24,917 nucleotides of DNA from an uncultured Lachnospiraceae bacterium (GTDB lineage: Bacteria; Bacillota; Clostridia; Lachnospirales; Lachnospiraceae). Where the stretch lies: contig CAJUDZ010000036.1 in NCBI GenBank assembly GCA_910584965.1, positions 1 to 24,917 of the forward strand, read 5' to 3'. Below the pieces are notes generated by a model. It was not told the DNA's origin, made no database searches, and worked only from the letters and a program-made list of their open reading frames with translations. The position numbers and the translations under genes were made by a program. Of the stretch, positions 1 to 7,916 are shown piece by piece (the first letter of the stretch is position 1; every line of letters starts with the position of its first letter).

Positions 1-31
1 TGATAGAATTAAATGAAAGGACATGATGATT

Positions 32-739
32 ATGGATATGATTTTGAAAACAACAAACCTCTGTAAAAATTTCAAAGGGCAGACAGCAGTAAACAATGTA
101 TCTCTGAACATTCAGAGAAATTCTGTCTACGGATTGCTGGGACCGAATGGAGCAGGCAAATCTACCATTCTTAAAATGCTCACTGGCATTTTGCGCCCTA
201 CATCGGGAGAAATTGAGTTTGACGGTCACGCATGGAACCGCAGCGATTTACAATCTATTGGCGCATTGATTGAAATGCCGCCCCTATACGAAAATCTGAC
301 CGCATACGAAAATCTGAAAGTGCGAACCCTTGCGCTCGGACTTCCCGATGCCCGCATTGAGGAAGTCTTACGGATTGTTGACCTTACAGACACCCGAAAA
401 AAGAAATCGGGACATTTTTCTTTGGGAATGAAACAGCGGCTTGGCATTGCGCTTGCGTTGTTATCATCACCTAAATTGTTGATTTTAGATGAACCGACAA
501 ACGGGTTAGACCCTATTGGTATTCAAGAATTACGGGAACTTATCTGTTCTTTTCCGGCGCATGGAATTACAGTAATTTTATCCAGCCACATTTTATCCGA
601 AGTAGAACAGATTGCGGAACACATTGGAATTATTTCTGCCGGGAAGCTGGGCTATGAAAGCAAAATAAACAAAGGCACAAGTTTAGAAGAAATTTTTATG
701 CGTGTTGTAGCTGCTAATAACGAAAGGGGGGAAAAATAA
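32..739 (+). CDS. Lantibiotic-immunity ABC transporter ATP-binding protein (LanF/BcrA type)
   Basis: ATPase subunit of an ABC exporter that removes lantibiotics or similar cell-wall-active peptides from the membrane. With the ATG at 32 as start (AAAGGA at 16-21, about 10 nt upstream), Walker A GPNGAGKST is at residues 37-45, the signature FSLGMKQ at 129-135 and Walker B LLILDEP at 149-155. A glutamate (E81, in ALIEMPPLYE) sits where most ABC ATPases have the Q-loop glutamine. This E-loop is known for LanF immunity ATPases and supports the subfamily call. In-frame ATGs at 23, 26 and 38 are alternative starts. Its stop overlaps the next start (TAATG), so it is translationally coupled to the two permeases. 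The peptide exported cannot be told from sequence. Confidence 0.93.
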   Translation: MDMILKTTNLCKNFKGQTAVNNVSLNIQRNSVYGLLGPNGAGKSTILKMLTGILRPTSGEIEFDGHAWNRSDLQSIGALIEMPPLYENLTAYENLKVRTLALGLPDARIEEVLRIVDLTDTRKKKSGHFSLGMKQRLGIALALLSSPKLLILDEPTNGLDPIGIQELRELICSFPAHGITVILSSHILSEVEQIAEHIGIISAGKLGYESKINKGTSLEEIFMRVVAANNERGEK

Positions 740-1467
740 TGTTTCATCTTATACATTCTGAATTATTAAAAGTACGTCATACGTTTGCATTAAATCTATT
801 TGTTGCGGCTCCTATCGTTACTTTGAGTTTAGGATACATCTTGAGTGGCAAATTTGTTCAGCTTACAGCCTATAATTGGTGGTATATTTTGATACTGCCG
901 ATTACGATTGCTATTTGGTGTGCCAGCTTTATCAGTTGTGAAAAACGCACACAGTATCAGAATATTCTCTGTTTATCTGTTGACATGAAGAAAATCTGGA
1001 TTGGCAAGCTGTTTGCGGTTGCTGTGCTGCTTTTATTAACCAATTTTGTAATGTGGGGTGGCTGTACGCTCTTTGGTGTTTTTACCGTGATGAACATTGA
1101 CCCGCTTAATGGTTTTTGGGGCTGTATGTTATTGTTTCTTGTTTACGTTTGGCAGCTTCCGCTTATTATGTTGCTTGCGAAAAAAACAAATTATCTTACC
1201 GCTGTACTAATTTCCTTTAGCTGCAACATTTTATCCACGATTGGAGCAGAAAGTGATTTGTTTTATCTCAATCCATTTGCCATTCCAGCACGCATTGTAT
1301 GCCCCTTTTTCAAAATGCACCCTAACGGTATTCCTATTGAAAATGGTTCTTTTCTGCTGAATACTGGAACAATCATTCCTGCCGTTTTGCTTAGCTTGAT
1401 TTTGGCGGTACTGTGTTTTTTGCTTACAGCATGGCTTTTCACTAAAGGAGACAGAACACATGATTGA
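739..1467 (+). CDS. Lantibiotic-immunity ABC-2 permease (LanE/MutE type)
   Basis: Membrane subunit of 242 residues, pairing with the upstream ATPase and the following permease. The N-terminus (MFHLIHSELLKVRHTF) has the short amphipathic segment with a LKxRHT-like motif that is typical of ABC-2 immunity permeases. About six hydrophobic segments follow. The first runs roughly residues 17-35 and the last roughly 210-235 (IIPAVLLSLILAVLCFLLTAW). Its ATG overlaps the ATPase stop by 1 nt and its end overlaps the next permease start by 8 nt, so the three genes are one translationally coupled unit. Assignment as LanE rather than LanG rests on gene order and weak similarity. Confidence 0.85.
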   Translation: MFHLIHSELLKVRHTFALNLFVAAPIVTLSLGYILSGKFVQLTAYNWWYILILPITIAIWCASFISCEKRTQYQNILCLSVDMKKIWIGKLFAVAVLLLLTNFVMWGGCTLFGVFTVMNIDPLNGFWGCMLLFLVYVWQLPLIMLLAKKTNYLTAVLISFSCNILSTIGAESDLFYLNPFAIPARIVCPFFKMHPNGIPIENGSFLLNTGTIIPAVLLSLILAVLCFLLTAWLFTKGDRTHD

Positions 1468-2212
1468 GTTATATCATTATCTAAAAAGCGATTTTTACAA
1501 GTTGCGCAATTCTTCGTTCTTTTGGATACATGTTTTATTCCCATTTCTGGGAGTGGCACTTGTTTTACTGTATGCGACATTTGCGGCTGTAAACGATATA
1601 AACAAAATTGCGGTATTCTTTCAGCTTTTCGCAATCGCATATCCTTTTGTTATTAGTATCGTTTGTGAGATTATCGCAGGACAGGAAAACCGGGCGGGGC
1701 ATTATCAGAATATTTTAGTGTTGCGTTCCAAAACGAAAGCCATTTTGTCTAAATTCCTGTTACTGATTGCCGCCGGATTGCTTGCGGTATTATTGAGCAT
1801 ATTTTTATTTACTTTGTTACTTCCGGCGACAGGAACAAAATTGCTTTTGCCGACATCATCCCTTGTATTACCGGCTTTGATCTTGTGGAGCAGTAATATA
1901 CTGCTATATGCTCTTTCTATTATTTTGGCATTTCGGTTTGGAAGAACGGTCTGCATAGGAATGGGAGCTATTGGCAGTTTATTAGCTGCATTGCTCCAAA
2001 CGGGCTTAGGTACAGGCTTGTGGTTTGTGCTGCCATATGGCTTTGGAATACGTCTTAGTGATTTCGCACTTCAATTTGCCTTGCAGGATTTAACTGCTGT
2101 CAGCGCAGAACTTAAATTCGGGATAAGCATGTGCGCGGGCATGACGGTTTTGTTTATTGTAATTTTGTTCGTGTGGTTTTTGCGGTACGAGGGAAAGTGT
2201 ACAAATGAGTGA
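1460..2212 (+). CDS. Lantibiotic-immunity ABC-2 permease (LanG/MutG type)
   Basis: Second membrane subunit, 250 residues, about six predicted transmembrane helices. The N-terminus (IELYHYLKSDFYKLRNSSFFWIHVLFPFLG) shows the LKSDFYKLRxS motif usual for this permease class, followed directly by the first helix. The ATG lies 8 nt inside the preceding permease gene, after a GGAG-like site (AAAGGAGACAG at about 1444-1454). LanE and LanG permeases usually form a heterodimer on a LanF homodimer, so the three genes should make one FEG exporter. YccF follows after 14 nt in the same direction. Confidence 0.85.
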   Translation: MIELYHYLKSDFYKLRNSSFFWIHVLFPFLGVALVLLYATFAAVNDINKIAVFFQLFAIAYPFVISIVCEIIAGQENRAGHYQNILVLRSKTKAILSKFLLLIAAGLLAVLLSIFLFTLLLPATGTKLLLPTSSLVLPALILWSSNILLYALSIILAFRFGRTVCIGMGAIGSLLAALLQTGLGTGLWFVLPYGFGIRLSDFALQFALQDLTAVSAELKFGISMCAGMTVLFIVILFVWFLRYEGKCTNE

Positions 2213-2226
2213 GGAGATGATATAAT

Positions 2227-2592
2227 ATGGGTTGTTTGGGAAACGTGATATGGTTCCTGTGCGGAGGATTATGGCAGGGCTTGGCATGGACAATATCGGG
2301 CATTTTTTGGTGCATAACCATTATTGGAATACCGATTGGGCGGCAATGTTTCAAATTTGCTGCTCTTACCTTTTTCCCTTTTGGAAAAGAAATTCAGTAT
2401 GGCGGTAATGCAATTTCAACTTTGGCAAACCTTGTATGGCTTATAATCAGTGGTATTCCGCTTGCCATAACAGCGTGCATAAATGGAATACTGCTATGCT
2501 GTACAATTATCGGCATACCGTTTGGTATGCAATGCTTTAAGATTGCAAAACTCGCCCTTATGCCTTTTGGGGCGACCGTAAATGAAGTCTGA
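2227..2592 (+). CDS. YccF domain-containing membrane protein
   Basis: Small membrane protein of 121 residues built of two repeats of the YccF domain. Each repeat is a hydrophobic hairpin followed by the signature IIGIPIGRQCFKFAALTFFPFG (written here in parts: IIGIPIG, QCFKFA, FFPFG). The second copy reads IIGIPFG, QCFKIA, LMPFG. The molecular role of the family is unknown. AGGAG at about 2213-2217 gives a normal RBS. It sits between the immunity permeases and the two-component system, all on the + strand with gaps of about 14 nt, so it is probably co-transcribed. It may help adapt the membrane to peptide stress, but that is only inferred from position. Confidence 0.88.
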   Translation: MGCLGNVIWFLCGGLWQGLAWTISGIFWCITIIGIPIGRQCFKFAALTFFPFGKEIQYGGNAISTLANLVWLIISGIPLAITACINGILLCCTIIGIPFGMQCFKIAKLALMPFGATVNEV

Positions 2593-2606
2593 CAGGAGGG
2601 ATTGAT

Positions 2607-3266
2607 ATGGCGAATATATTAGTTGTTGATGATGAAAACGCAATGCTTCAACTGATAAAACGCATTCTCGAAAAAGACGCCCATACCGTAACACTTCAAG
2701 CAAATGCAAAAGCCGTTCTTGATATAGATTTCAGACGATATGATTTGATTTTGCTGGATATTATGATGCCGGATATGGACGGTTTTGAATTATGCGATCA
2801 AATCCGTTCCCTTGTGGATTGCCCTATTATTTTCCTGACTGCAAAAACACAGGAAAGTGATATTGTTCGTGGTTTGGGAATTGGCGGCGACGATTACATC
2901 ACAAAGCCTTTTGGTACAAATGAATTGCTTGCCCGTGTAAATGCACATTTACGCAGAGATAACCGAGAAAAGAAATATGCCATATCCATTTCGGGCATTA
3001 TCTTTCACATCAACGCAAAGGAAACGGAAGTCAATGGGAATAAACTCCCTCTAACCAAAAGTGAGTATGAAATATGTGAATATCTGGCTTTGCACCGGGG
3101 ACAGGTTTTTTCAAAAGAGCAGATTTATGAAGCTGTTTTTGGTTTTGAGGGAGAAAGTGACGATAGTGTGATAGCCACTCATGTAAAAAATATCCGCAGT
3201 AAGTTAGCGGCTGTCAAATTATCCCCTATTGAAACGGTTTGGGGGGTGGGTTATAAATGGGAGTAA
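2607..3266 (+). CDS. OmpR-family response regulator
   Basis: Cytoplasmic transcription regulator of 219 residues. The N-terminal receiver domain has the acidic pair DD (residues 8-9), phospho-acceptor D51 in LLDIMMPDMDG, T78 in FLTAK and K100 in ITKPF. The C-terminal half is a winged-helix DNA-binding domain, with LTKSEYEICEYL and a final VWGVGYKWE hairpin. AGGAGG lies 7-8 nt before the ATG. The downstream kinase gene overlaps it by 10 nt, so the pair is coupled. By analogy with immunity-linked two-component systems it should control the transporter genes upstream of it. No operator was identified because the operon promoter lies outside the window. Confidence 0.93.
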   Translation: MANILVVDDENAMLQLIKRILEKDAHTVTLQANAKAVLDIDFRRYDLILLDIMMPDMDGFELCDQIRSLVDCPIIFLTAKTQESDIVRGLGIGGDDYITKPFGTNELLARVNAHLRRDNREKKYAISISGIIFHINAKETEVNGNKLPLTKSEYEICEYLALHRGQVFSKEQIYEAVFGFEGESDDSVIATHVKNIRSKLAAVKLSPIETVWGVGYKWE

Positions 3267-4612
3267 AAAAACTACGTTCTGTGTTCATGCGGTATATATT
3301 CACTGTTGCCGGAGGTATCCTTTTCATTATTGCCGTTAATGTTGGTCTATATATGCTCTTCATCAATACAGAAGTCATTATTCCTGCCATGAATATTGAG
3401 GATAGTATTGATGACGCAGCAGAAAAAATACAGACAGATAAATTATTTGATACAGCCGACATTCCCAGCTTTTGCGATTATGGCGTTTATTCTCCCATAG
3501 GTACGTTCCGGTACGGTTCTTTATCAGAAGATACCGCCAACACCTTTTGGGAGAAAGCTGTCACAAACGGAAAGAATGTAGTTCACCCATACCGTGTTCG
3601 GATTGTTGACCGTGAGAATGAAGTCATTCTTTTGCGATACCGTTTGACTTCACAATTCAGCAATCCAGTGCTTCGACGGATATGCCCGACATCCGACTTT
3701 TGCCTTATCGGGCTGATAATGATTGAGATTATCGTTTTGCTGCTCCTTGTTTCCCATTGGTTTGGGAAATATACGGGCAGGAAAATTGACAAACTGCTTA
3801 TCGTAACCCAGAAAATTGAGAAGCAGGATTTGGATTTTAAGATTGAAAGTAGTGGCATATTTGAAGTAGACCGCGCCTTATCCGCATTGGAACACTTGAA
3901 ACAGGCACTAAAAAATTCGCTTGCCGAGCAATGGCAAGCGGATAAATTAAGGCAGGAGCAGATTTCAGCTTTGGCACATGATTTGAAAACACCACTGACT
4001 ATTATCCGTGGAAATACGGAGCTGCTGTATGACACGATACTTGCCGATAATCAGAAAGAATGTGCGGACTATATCGAGGGCAGTGTTGTTCAAATGCAGG
4101 ACTATATTGAAACGCTAATTGACATGACAAAAGCAAAAGAGAATTTTCCTTTTCGCCGTAAAAATGTAAAATTATCTTCCTTATTGCAGGAAATCCGTAC
4201 ACAGGCAAAAGGTTTGTGCGCTGTAAAAAATATCTATTTGGAATGGAGGGAGAATGTTGATCGGGAATATATCTTTGCAGACAGTGAACAACTGATAAGA
4301 GTTTTTGCAAATGTTTTTTCAAATGCAATAGAATATACACCAGCAGGAAAAACAGTTTTCTTTGAAGTATATGAAAAAGATAATTCAATCCTATGCTCTA
4401 TCACTGATATGGGAAGTGGTTTTTCTCCCGAAGCGTTAAAACATGCGACCGAACTTTTTTTTATGGACGAACAAAGCAGACATTCCAAATCGCATTATGG
4501 AATAGGTCTTTATGTAGCAGACTCCATAATAGCCAAACATGGCGGACAGCTTATTTTAAGCAACTCTGAAAAGACTGGCGGCGCACAGGTTATAATCAAA
4601 ATTCCATATTGA
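3257..4612 (+). CDS. Sensor histidine kinase
   Basis: Membrane sensor kinase of 451 residues. TM1 is about residues 12-35, an extracellular domain of about 110 residues follows, TM2 is about 148-168, and a linker of HAMP type is at about 170-225. The H-box is AHDLKTPLTII with phospho-accepting H241. The ATPase domain carries the N-box N356 (FSNAIEYTP), G1 DMGSGF (384-389) and G2 GIGLYV (415-420). All key residues are present, so the kinase should be active. The extracellular domain, too large to be a simple intramembrane sensor, may bind the inducing peptide. It ends 6 nt before the operon terminator. Confidence 0.93.
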   Translation: MGVKKLRSVFMRYIFTVAGGILFIIAVNVGLYMLFINTEVIIPAMNIEDSIDDAAEKIQTDKLFDTADIPSFCDYGVYSPIGTFRYGSLSEDTANTFWEKAVTNGKNVVHPYRVRIVDRENEVILLRYRLTSQFSNPVLRRICPTSDFCLIGLIMIEIIVLLLLVSHWFGKYTGRKIDKLLIVTQKIEKQDLDFKIESSGIFEVDRALSALEHLKQALKNSLAEQWQADKLRQEQISALAHDLKTPLTIIRGNTELLYDTILADNQKECADYIEGSVVQMQDYIETLIDMTKAKENFPFRRKNVKLSSLLQEIRTQAKGLCAVKNIYLEWRENVDREYIFADSEQLIRVFANVFSNAIEYTPAGKTVFFEVYEKDNSILCSITDMGSGFSPEALKHATELFFMDEQSRHSKSHYGIGLYVADSIIAKHGGQLILSNSEKTGGAQVIIKIPY

Positions 4613-4618
4613 CATTAT

Positions 4619-4644
4619 GGACGGCTTGCAAGCCGTCCTTTTTT
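4619..4644 (+). terminator. Rho-independent terminator of the immunity operon
   Basis: A perfect 20 nt palindrome (GGACGGCTTG followed by its complement CAAGCCGTCC, 4619-4638) runs directly into TTTTTT (4639-4644). It begins 6 nt after the histidine kinase stop. On the - strand there is no comparable T tract at the matching place, so it is read as a + strand terminator. Confidence 0.92.
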
Positions 4645-4650
4645 CAAATC

Positions 4651-4672
4651 GTAAACGGTATCTACCGTTTAC
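4651..4672. repeat. Perfect 10 bp inverted repeat with 2 nt centre
   Basis: GTAAACGGTA (4651-4660), TC, then TACCGTTTAC (4663-4672). No T tract follows on either strand, so it is not an obvious terminator. It sits between the end of the immunity operon and the end of the defence operon, exactly where two blocks of different base composition meet. The exact 10-mer ATTCCATATT occurs on both sides (4601-4610 and 4691-4700). The rest of 4613-4755 shows nothing else. A recombination site, a protein-binding site, or a chance dyad are all possible. Confidence 0.6.
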
Positions 4673-4755
4673 TCTTCTCCTGCTAATATCATTCCATATT
4701 ACAAAGAATCTATAGTCATACTCTCAACCATTAGAAATAAACCACAAACCCATTA

Positions 4756-6222
4756 TCAATGTATATGTAAGCTAATAAACTCCTGCAACTTCTGCAAATT
4801 AGCTGCTAATGCCGGAATTCCATTCGCTATTGTAAACGTCGGGGCAATTAAGGCTAAACAATTCCTTAATCTGCTCATCTTTGGTTCTGGCTTTATCAAT
4901 TCTGCTTTTGCCATCTCTACAATATCTGCAATTTCATCTGCATCTTCTTTTTTCAAATCTAACAAATTTTCCATGATTCTCCTAATAATATCATCCAGTT
5001 CATTTTTGTTGATTCCATTATTCTGAATAGCATTAATTACGGCATTATCATTGGAAATATTAACTTGTCCCCCACTTACATTAAATTTAAATATATTATC
5101 ATTTGATATAGGTATGATTTTCTTTTTTATACCTAAACTCTCTTCTTCTTTTTTTAAATTAGAACTACTTTCAAACTCTGTAAAATAATTTTGACATATT
5201 AATTCATATATTAATTTCTCAAAACCTTCTTTCAAAATATTTTGCTTCTTACCTTGAAGTATCTTAGATAATACATATGCACCATAAATAAACATTTTAT
5301 CATCAATAAATTGTTCTAATTCCTGCCATGCATCATTTATTTGATATCTTTTATATGTTTTATTATCTCTAATTTGTATCTTTTTTCGTTTTGCTATCAA
5401 TGCAAAATCAATATTCAATTTTGTACAAAATTTTTCAAATTTTTCCCCAATATATAGCCATTCACAAACAAAATCATCATAATATTTTGAATAAAACTCT
5501 TTTTGATCAATACCTTTCTCTACCATACACTGTCTTTCTGCTAATGAAAATTCATCCATATATTTATTGTACTTATTTTTAAATTTAAATCTATAATCTT
5601 TCACATTCCTTATGTATTTTACAAATATATTAAATTCTAATATATTATCATTTTGTACCGTATTTATAATTTCTGACAATTCTTCTCCAAATTCATGCTT
5701 TTTTTCATGTCTATCTGCCCGTATCCATCCTGGTCTATTTTTCCTGCCAATTTGTTTATTCAAAGAATTCATTACTTTAATTGCCAGATCATCCTTACTT
5801 GTCCACCATTGAACCATTCTTCCATTTTTTACTTCGTCTTTAAACTGTTCTAATTTTTCCCTCCTACTAGCATCTTGCTCCATTTTATCAGGCGTAATAG
5901 CCACACTGTCATCCATCAAAAAAGCTAACACAGGTATCTTCTGTTCTAATGCATAACGAAATTCCTTTTGTGTGTAGCTAATTCCTGCATACTCCCCTTG
6001 TTCAATCACACTCCCATATCTATGACCAATAATCAGAATATAATAATCAGAACTATCTATGGTCTCTCTTATTATTTCCCACTGTTCTTCATCTGCAGCA
6101 CTGAACATTTCCATTCCAATAGGAAACTGATACATGGAAAGAATTGTATCCTGAACCTTTTTTCTTTCTTCTTTTAAATCCTCATATGTCGAACTTATAA
6201 AAATCTGATACTTCTTTTCCAT
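4756..6222 (-). CDS. DUF4062 (TIR-like) domain protein, putative anti-phage protein
   Basis: Protein of 488 residues. Residues 1 to about 100 are a DUF4062 domain: YQIFISSTYEDLKEER at the start, then SDYYILIIGHRYGS, then ISYTQKEFRYALEQKIPVLAFL (81-102). This has the order of strands and helices of a TIR fold, and E87 in KEF sits where TIR NAD hydrolases have their glutamate. Residues 105-365 are a lysine-rich helical middle region without a recognised domain. Residues 379-402 have an Asn/Ile-rich stretch (GQVNISNDNAVINAIQNN), and 405-488 form a helical tail with IANGIPALAANLQKL. Its RBS (GGAGAGGG) lies inside the end of the AbiH gene, so the two are coupled. The DUF4062 call is firm; enzyme activity and anti-phage role are inferred. 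Confidence 0.85.
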   Translation of the reverse strand: MEKKYQIFISSTYEDLKEERKKVQDTILSMYQFPIGMEMFSAADEEQWEIIRETIDSSDYYILIIGHRYGSVIEQGEYAGISYTQKEFRYALEQKIPVLAFLMDDSVAITPDKMEQDASRREKLEQFKDEVKNGRMVQWWTSKDDLAIKVMNSLNKQIGRKNRPGWIRADRHEKKHEFGEELSEIINTVQNDNILEFNIFVKYIRNVKDYRFKFKNKYNKYMDEFSLAERQCMVEKGIDQKEFYSKYYDDFVCEWLYIGEKFEKFCTKLNIDFALIAKRKKIQIRDNKTYKRYQINDAWQELEQFIDDKMFIYGAYVLSKILQGKKQNILKEGFEKLIYELICQNYFTEFESSSNLKKEEESLGIKKKIIPISNDNIFKFNVSGGQVNISNDNAVINAIQNNGINKNELDDIIRRIMENLLDLKKEDADEIADIVEMAKAELIKPEPKMSRLRNCLALIAPTFTIANGIPALAANLQKLQEFISLHIH

Positions 6223-6226
6223 AAGA

Positions 6227-7531
6227 TTATTCCCTCTCCACCATATCCTGCTGCAATTTAAATTCTATCGTCTTTGTGCTTCCACCAGTTCTTCTTATCA
6301 GTTCATCTTGTCCAATTACTTTTATAAGATTTGCAATCTTTGAACCCAAATCACTTCTTCCATTATCATCCTTACCACTCTTATCGTATGTCTTATGATA
6401 ATAAATTGTAGTATTCACATTATCATTCAGGATTAAATCTCTAAGAATATCTTTATCCGTAACATCTAATGAATGACCAAATATATAAAGTTCATGCTTT
6501 TTTATTCTCTCCTCATAATTTTTCCCTGATGACTCCATCCATTTTAATGCTTTATCCATATCGCCTTTCTTTAAAGCATCTTTCACCATTTCTGTACATA
6601 CTTCTTCAGCTCGCTTACTACCCTGATATCTTTCCCGAATCTCATTAACCCATTCTTTATACTTGCATCCTGTTCCTTTATATATTCTTTGGTAAAACTT
6701 CTTAAAAGCAATAAATTCTATATCATTATCCTTTCTATCATCAGACAAATACTCATCTATCCCAAGAACCATATCATTGCTCTCAATAGTATGATTAATG
6801 TCTGCTTTTCCATGAATATGATCTAAATAATCTACATCCGATTTATCAACATTTTCTACCAAATTATCTAAATTATTAAAATAAATTTGTTCATATGTAG
6901 ATGTATAATTAAAACTTAATACCTTGCTTACTTTGTTTCTAGTACTTTTGTCGATATATTCAAAAGAATATGTCATAATCTCTTTAATATCAGGTGATAT
7001 TTTCTTGCAGTCAATTTTCTCCACATACTTACACAGATATATCTCCAATGCCTGAATCAACTTATTTAAATCACTTAACAGTCTATCCCGCAAATACTTA
7101 TAAGTCATATTTGAATCGTTAAATGCCGCATGAAAAAAATCATTAGAAAGCCCTTCAAATTCGTCTTCTAACTTATAAACTTTAGATAGGCCATGCATAT
7201 CTTCATCTATCATCTGAATCACATTTGATATTTCACTTTCAAAGTCAATCCAATTCTCTTTCTGATACATACTACACTGTAAAAAATAATCTATCCAGAG
7301 GTTATTATCCAATAATTTATGCCACATCCTCCTTTGATTACATATTTCATTAAAACGTATTAATTCCTTAACTTGTGGATTAATATTTCCCCAATCAAGA
7401 TACAATAAATCCTCGTTACTTTTTATTTTTATAATCTGCCTAATTACTTTACAAAACTCCAAAAAATCCCCATACTTCGTAGGCAGCCCATGTGCCAGAT
7501 CAAACCCATTCCCAATCACAAGTATTTTCAT
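6227..7531 (-). CDS. AbiH-family abortive infection protein
   Basis: Protein of 434 residues, usual family length. It opens with the AbiH signature KILVIGNGFDLAHGLPTKYG (residues 2-21). Further conserved blocks are LSFNYT (205-210), HIHGKAD (238-244), LGIDE (256-260) and IFGHSLDVTDKDIL (350-363). AbiH was first described as a lactococcal phage abortive infection gene. The blocks GNG, NYT, HG and GHS occur in the same order as the motifs of SIR2-type NAD-binding proteins, which suggests a Rossmann-like nucleotide-binding fold (inference). AAAGGAG lies 10 nt before the ATG. It is the first gene of a two-gene unit with DUF4062 (4 nt gap). Clear AT bias and many AAA/ATA codons set it apart from genes right of 12 kb. 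Confidence 0.9.
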   Translation of the reverse strand: MKILVIGNGFDLAHGLPTKYGDFLEFCKVIRQIIKIKSNEDLLYLDWGNINPQVKELIRFNEICNQRRMWHKLLDNNLWIDYFLQCSMYQKENWIDFESEISNVIQMIDEDMHGLSKVYKLEDEFEGLSNDFFHAAFNDSNMTYKYLRDRLLSDLNKLIQALEIYLCKYVEKIDCKKISPDIKEIMTYSFEYIDKSTRNKVSKVLSFNYTSTYEQIYFNNLDNLVENVDKSDVDYLDHIHGKADINHTIESNDMVLGIDEYLSDDRKDNDIEFIAFKKFYQRIYKGTGCKYKEWVNEIRERYQGSKRAEEVCTEMVKDALKKGDMDKALKWMESSGKNYEERIKKHELYIFGHSLDVTDKDILRDLILNDNVNTTIYYHKTYDKSGKDDNGRSDLGSKIANLIKVIGQDELIRRTGGSTKTIEFKLQQDMVERE

Positions 7532-7540
7532 TAAGATGTT

Positions 7541-7690
7541 TCTCCTTTGTCTACTAACATAAATCTACAATATCCCTAATTATACTCTATAACTTTCCTT
7601 TACATCATTCAATCTCCTTACTCTACAAGTTTTGCCGTTTTTCATGCTGATTTCACCTAAAACTTACTCAAAATAACGCTTTTCTGTTAT
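7541..7690 (-). promoter_or_regulatory. Promoter/leader of the AbiH-DUF4062 unit, copy A of a duplicated leader
   Basis: Read on the - strand this segment ends in the AbiH RBS (AAAGGAG) and carries a good -10 candidate, TATAAT, in GAGTATAATTAGG (about 7590). A matching -35 is not clear. The whole stretch aligns with 8457-8600, upstream of the next gene. Shared blocks include GACAATAT/TACAATAT, TTTAC, the core CGGCAAAA with GCAT-AAAA beside it, GTAAGTTT, and the GGAGAA site. By eye about three quarters of positions match, with a few 1-3 nt gaps. The rest of the gene-free stretch to 7916 holds only the terminator listed separately and AT-rich sequence. Confidence 0.6.
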
Positions 7691-7720
7691 CTCAAAAACA
7701 ATCCACCATTTTTATGCAGT

Positions 7721-7753
7721 AAAAAGACTCCTGCCAAAAATAAGGAAGTCTTT
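7721..7753 (-). terminator. Probable intrinsic terminator of the 166-aa membrane protein gene
   Basis: On the - strand AAAGACTTCC pairs with GGAGTCTTT across a loop of about 12 nt (one bulged T), followed by TTTTT (complement of 7721-7725). It lies about 165 nt past the membrane protein stop and upstream of the AbiH promoter, so it should separate the two - strand units. Confidence 0.6.
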
Positions 7754-7916
7754 CATATATTATTTTATATGAAAAACTCATTTCTCATTTTACTAATCTA
7801 ATACATGGATAGTAAAACATTACGGAAATATATTTCAATTAAAAAAGAGAATTCAACCTTCAAAAACTAAACATACTATCCCGGTTGGCAAATATTCATA
7901 TCCTTTTTATATCTTC

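Noticed and set aside
3583..4035. 150-codon open frame on the - strand within the histidine kinase gene
   Set aside because: It is antisense to a kinase with all motifs intact, has no RBS and no protein-like features.
1..4612. Bacitracin resistance (BceAB) type transporter
   Set aside because: There are two small six-helix permeases and an E-loop ATPase instead of one large FtsX-like permease with an extracellular domain.
4651..4672. Terminator for the DUF4062 gene
   Set aside because: On the - strand the dyad is followed by GATTTGAAAAAAGG, with no T tract.
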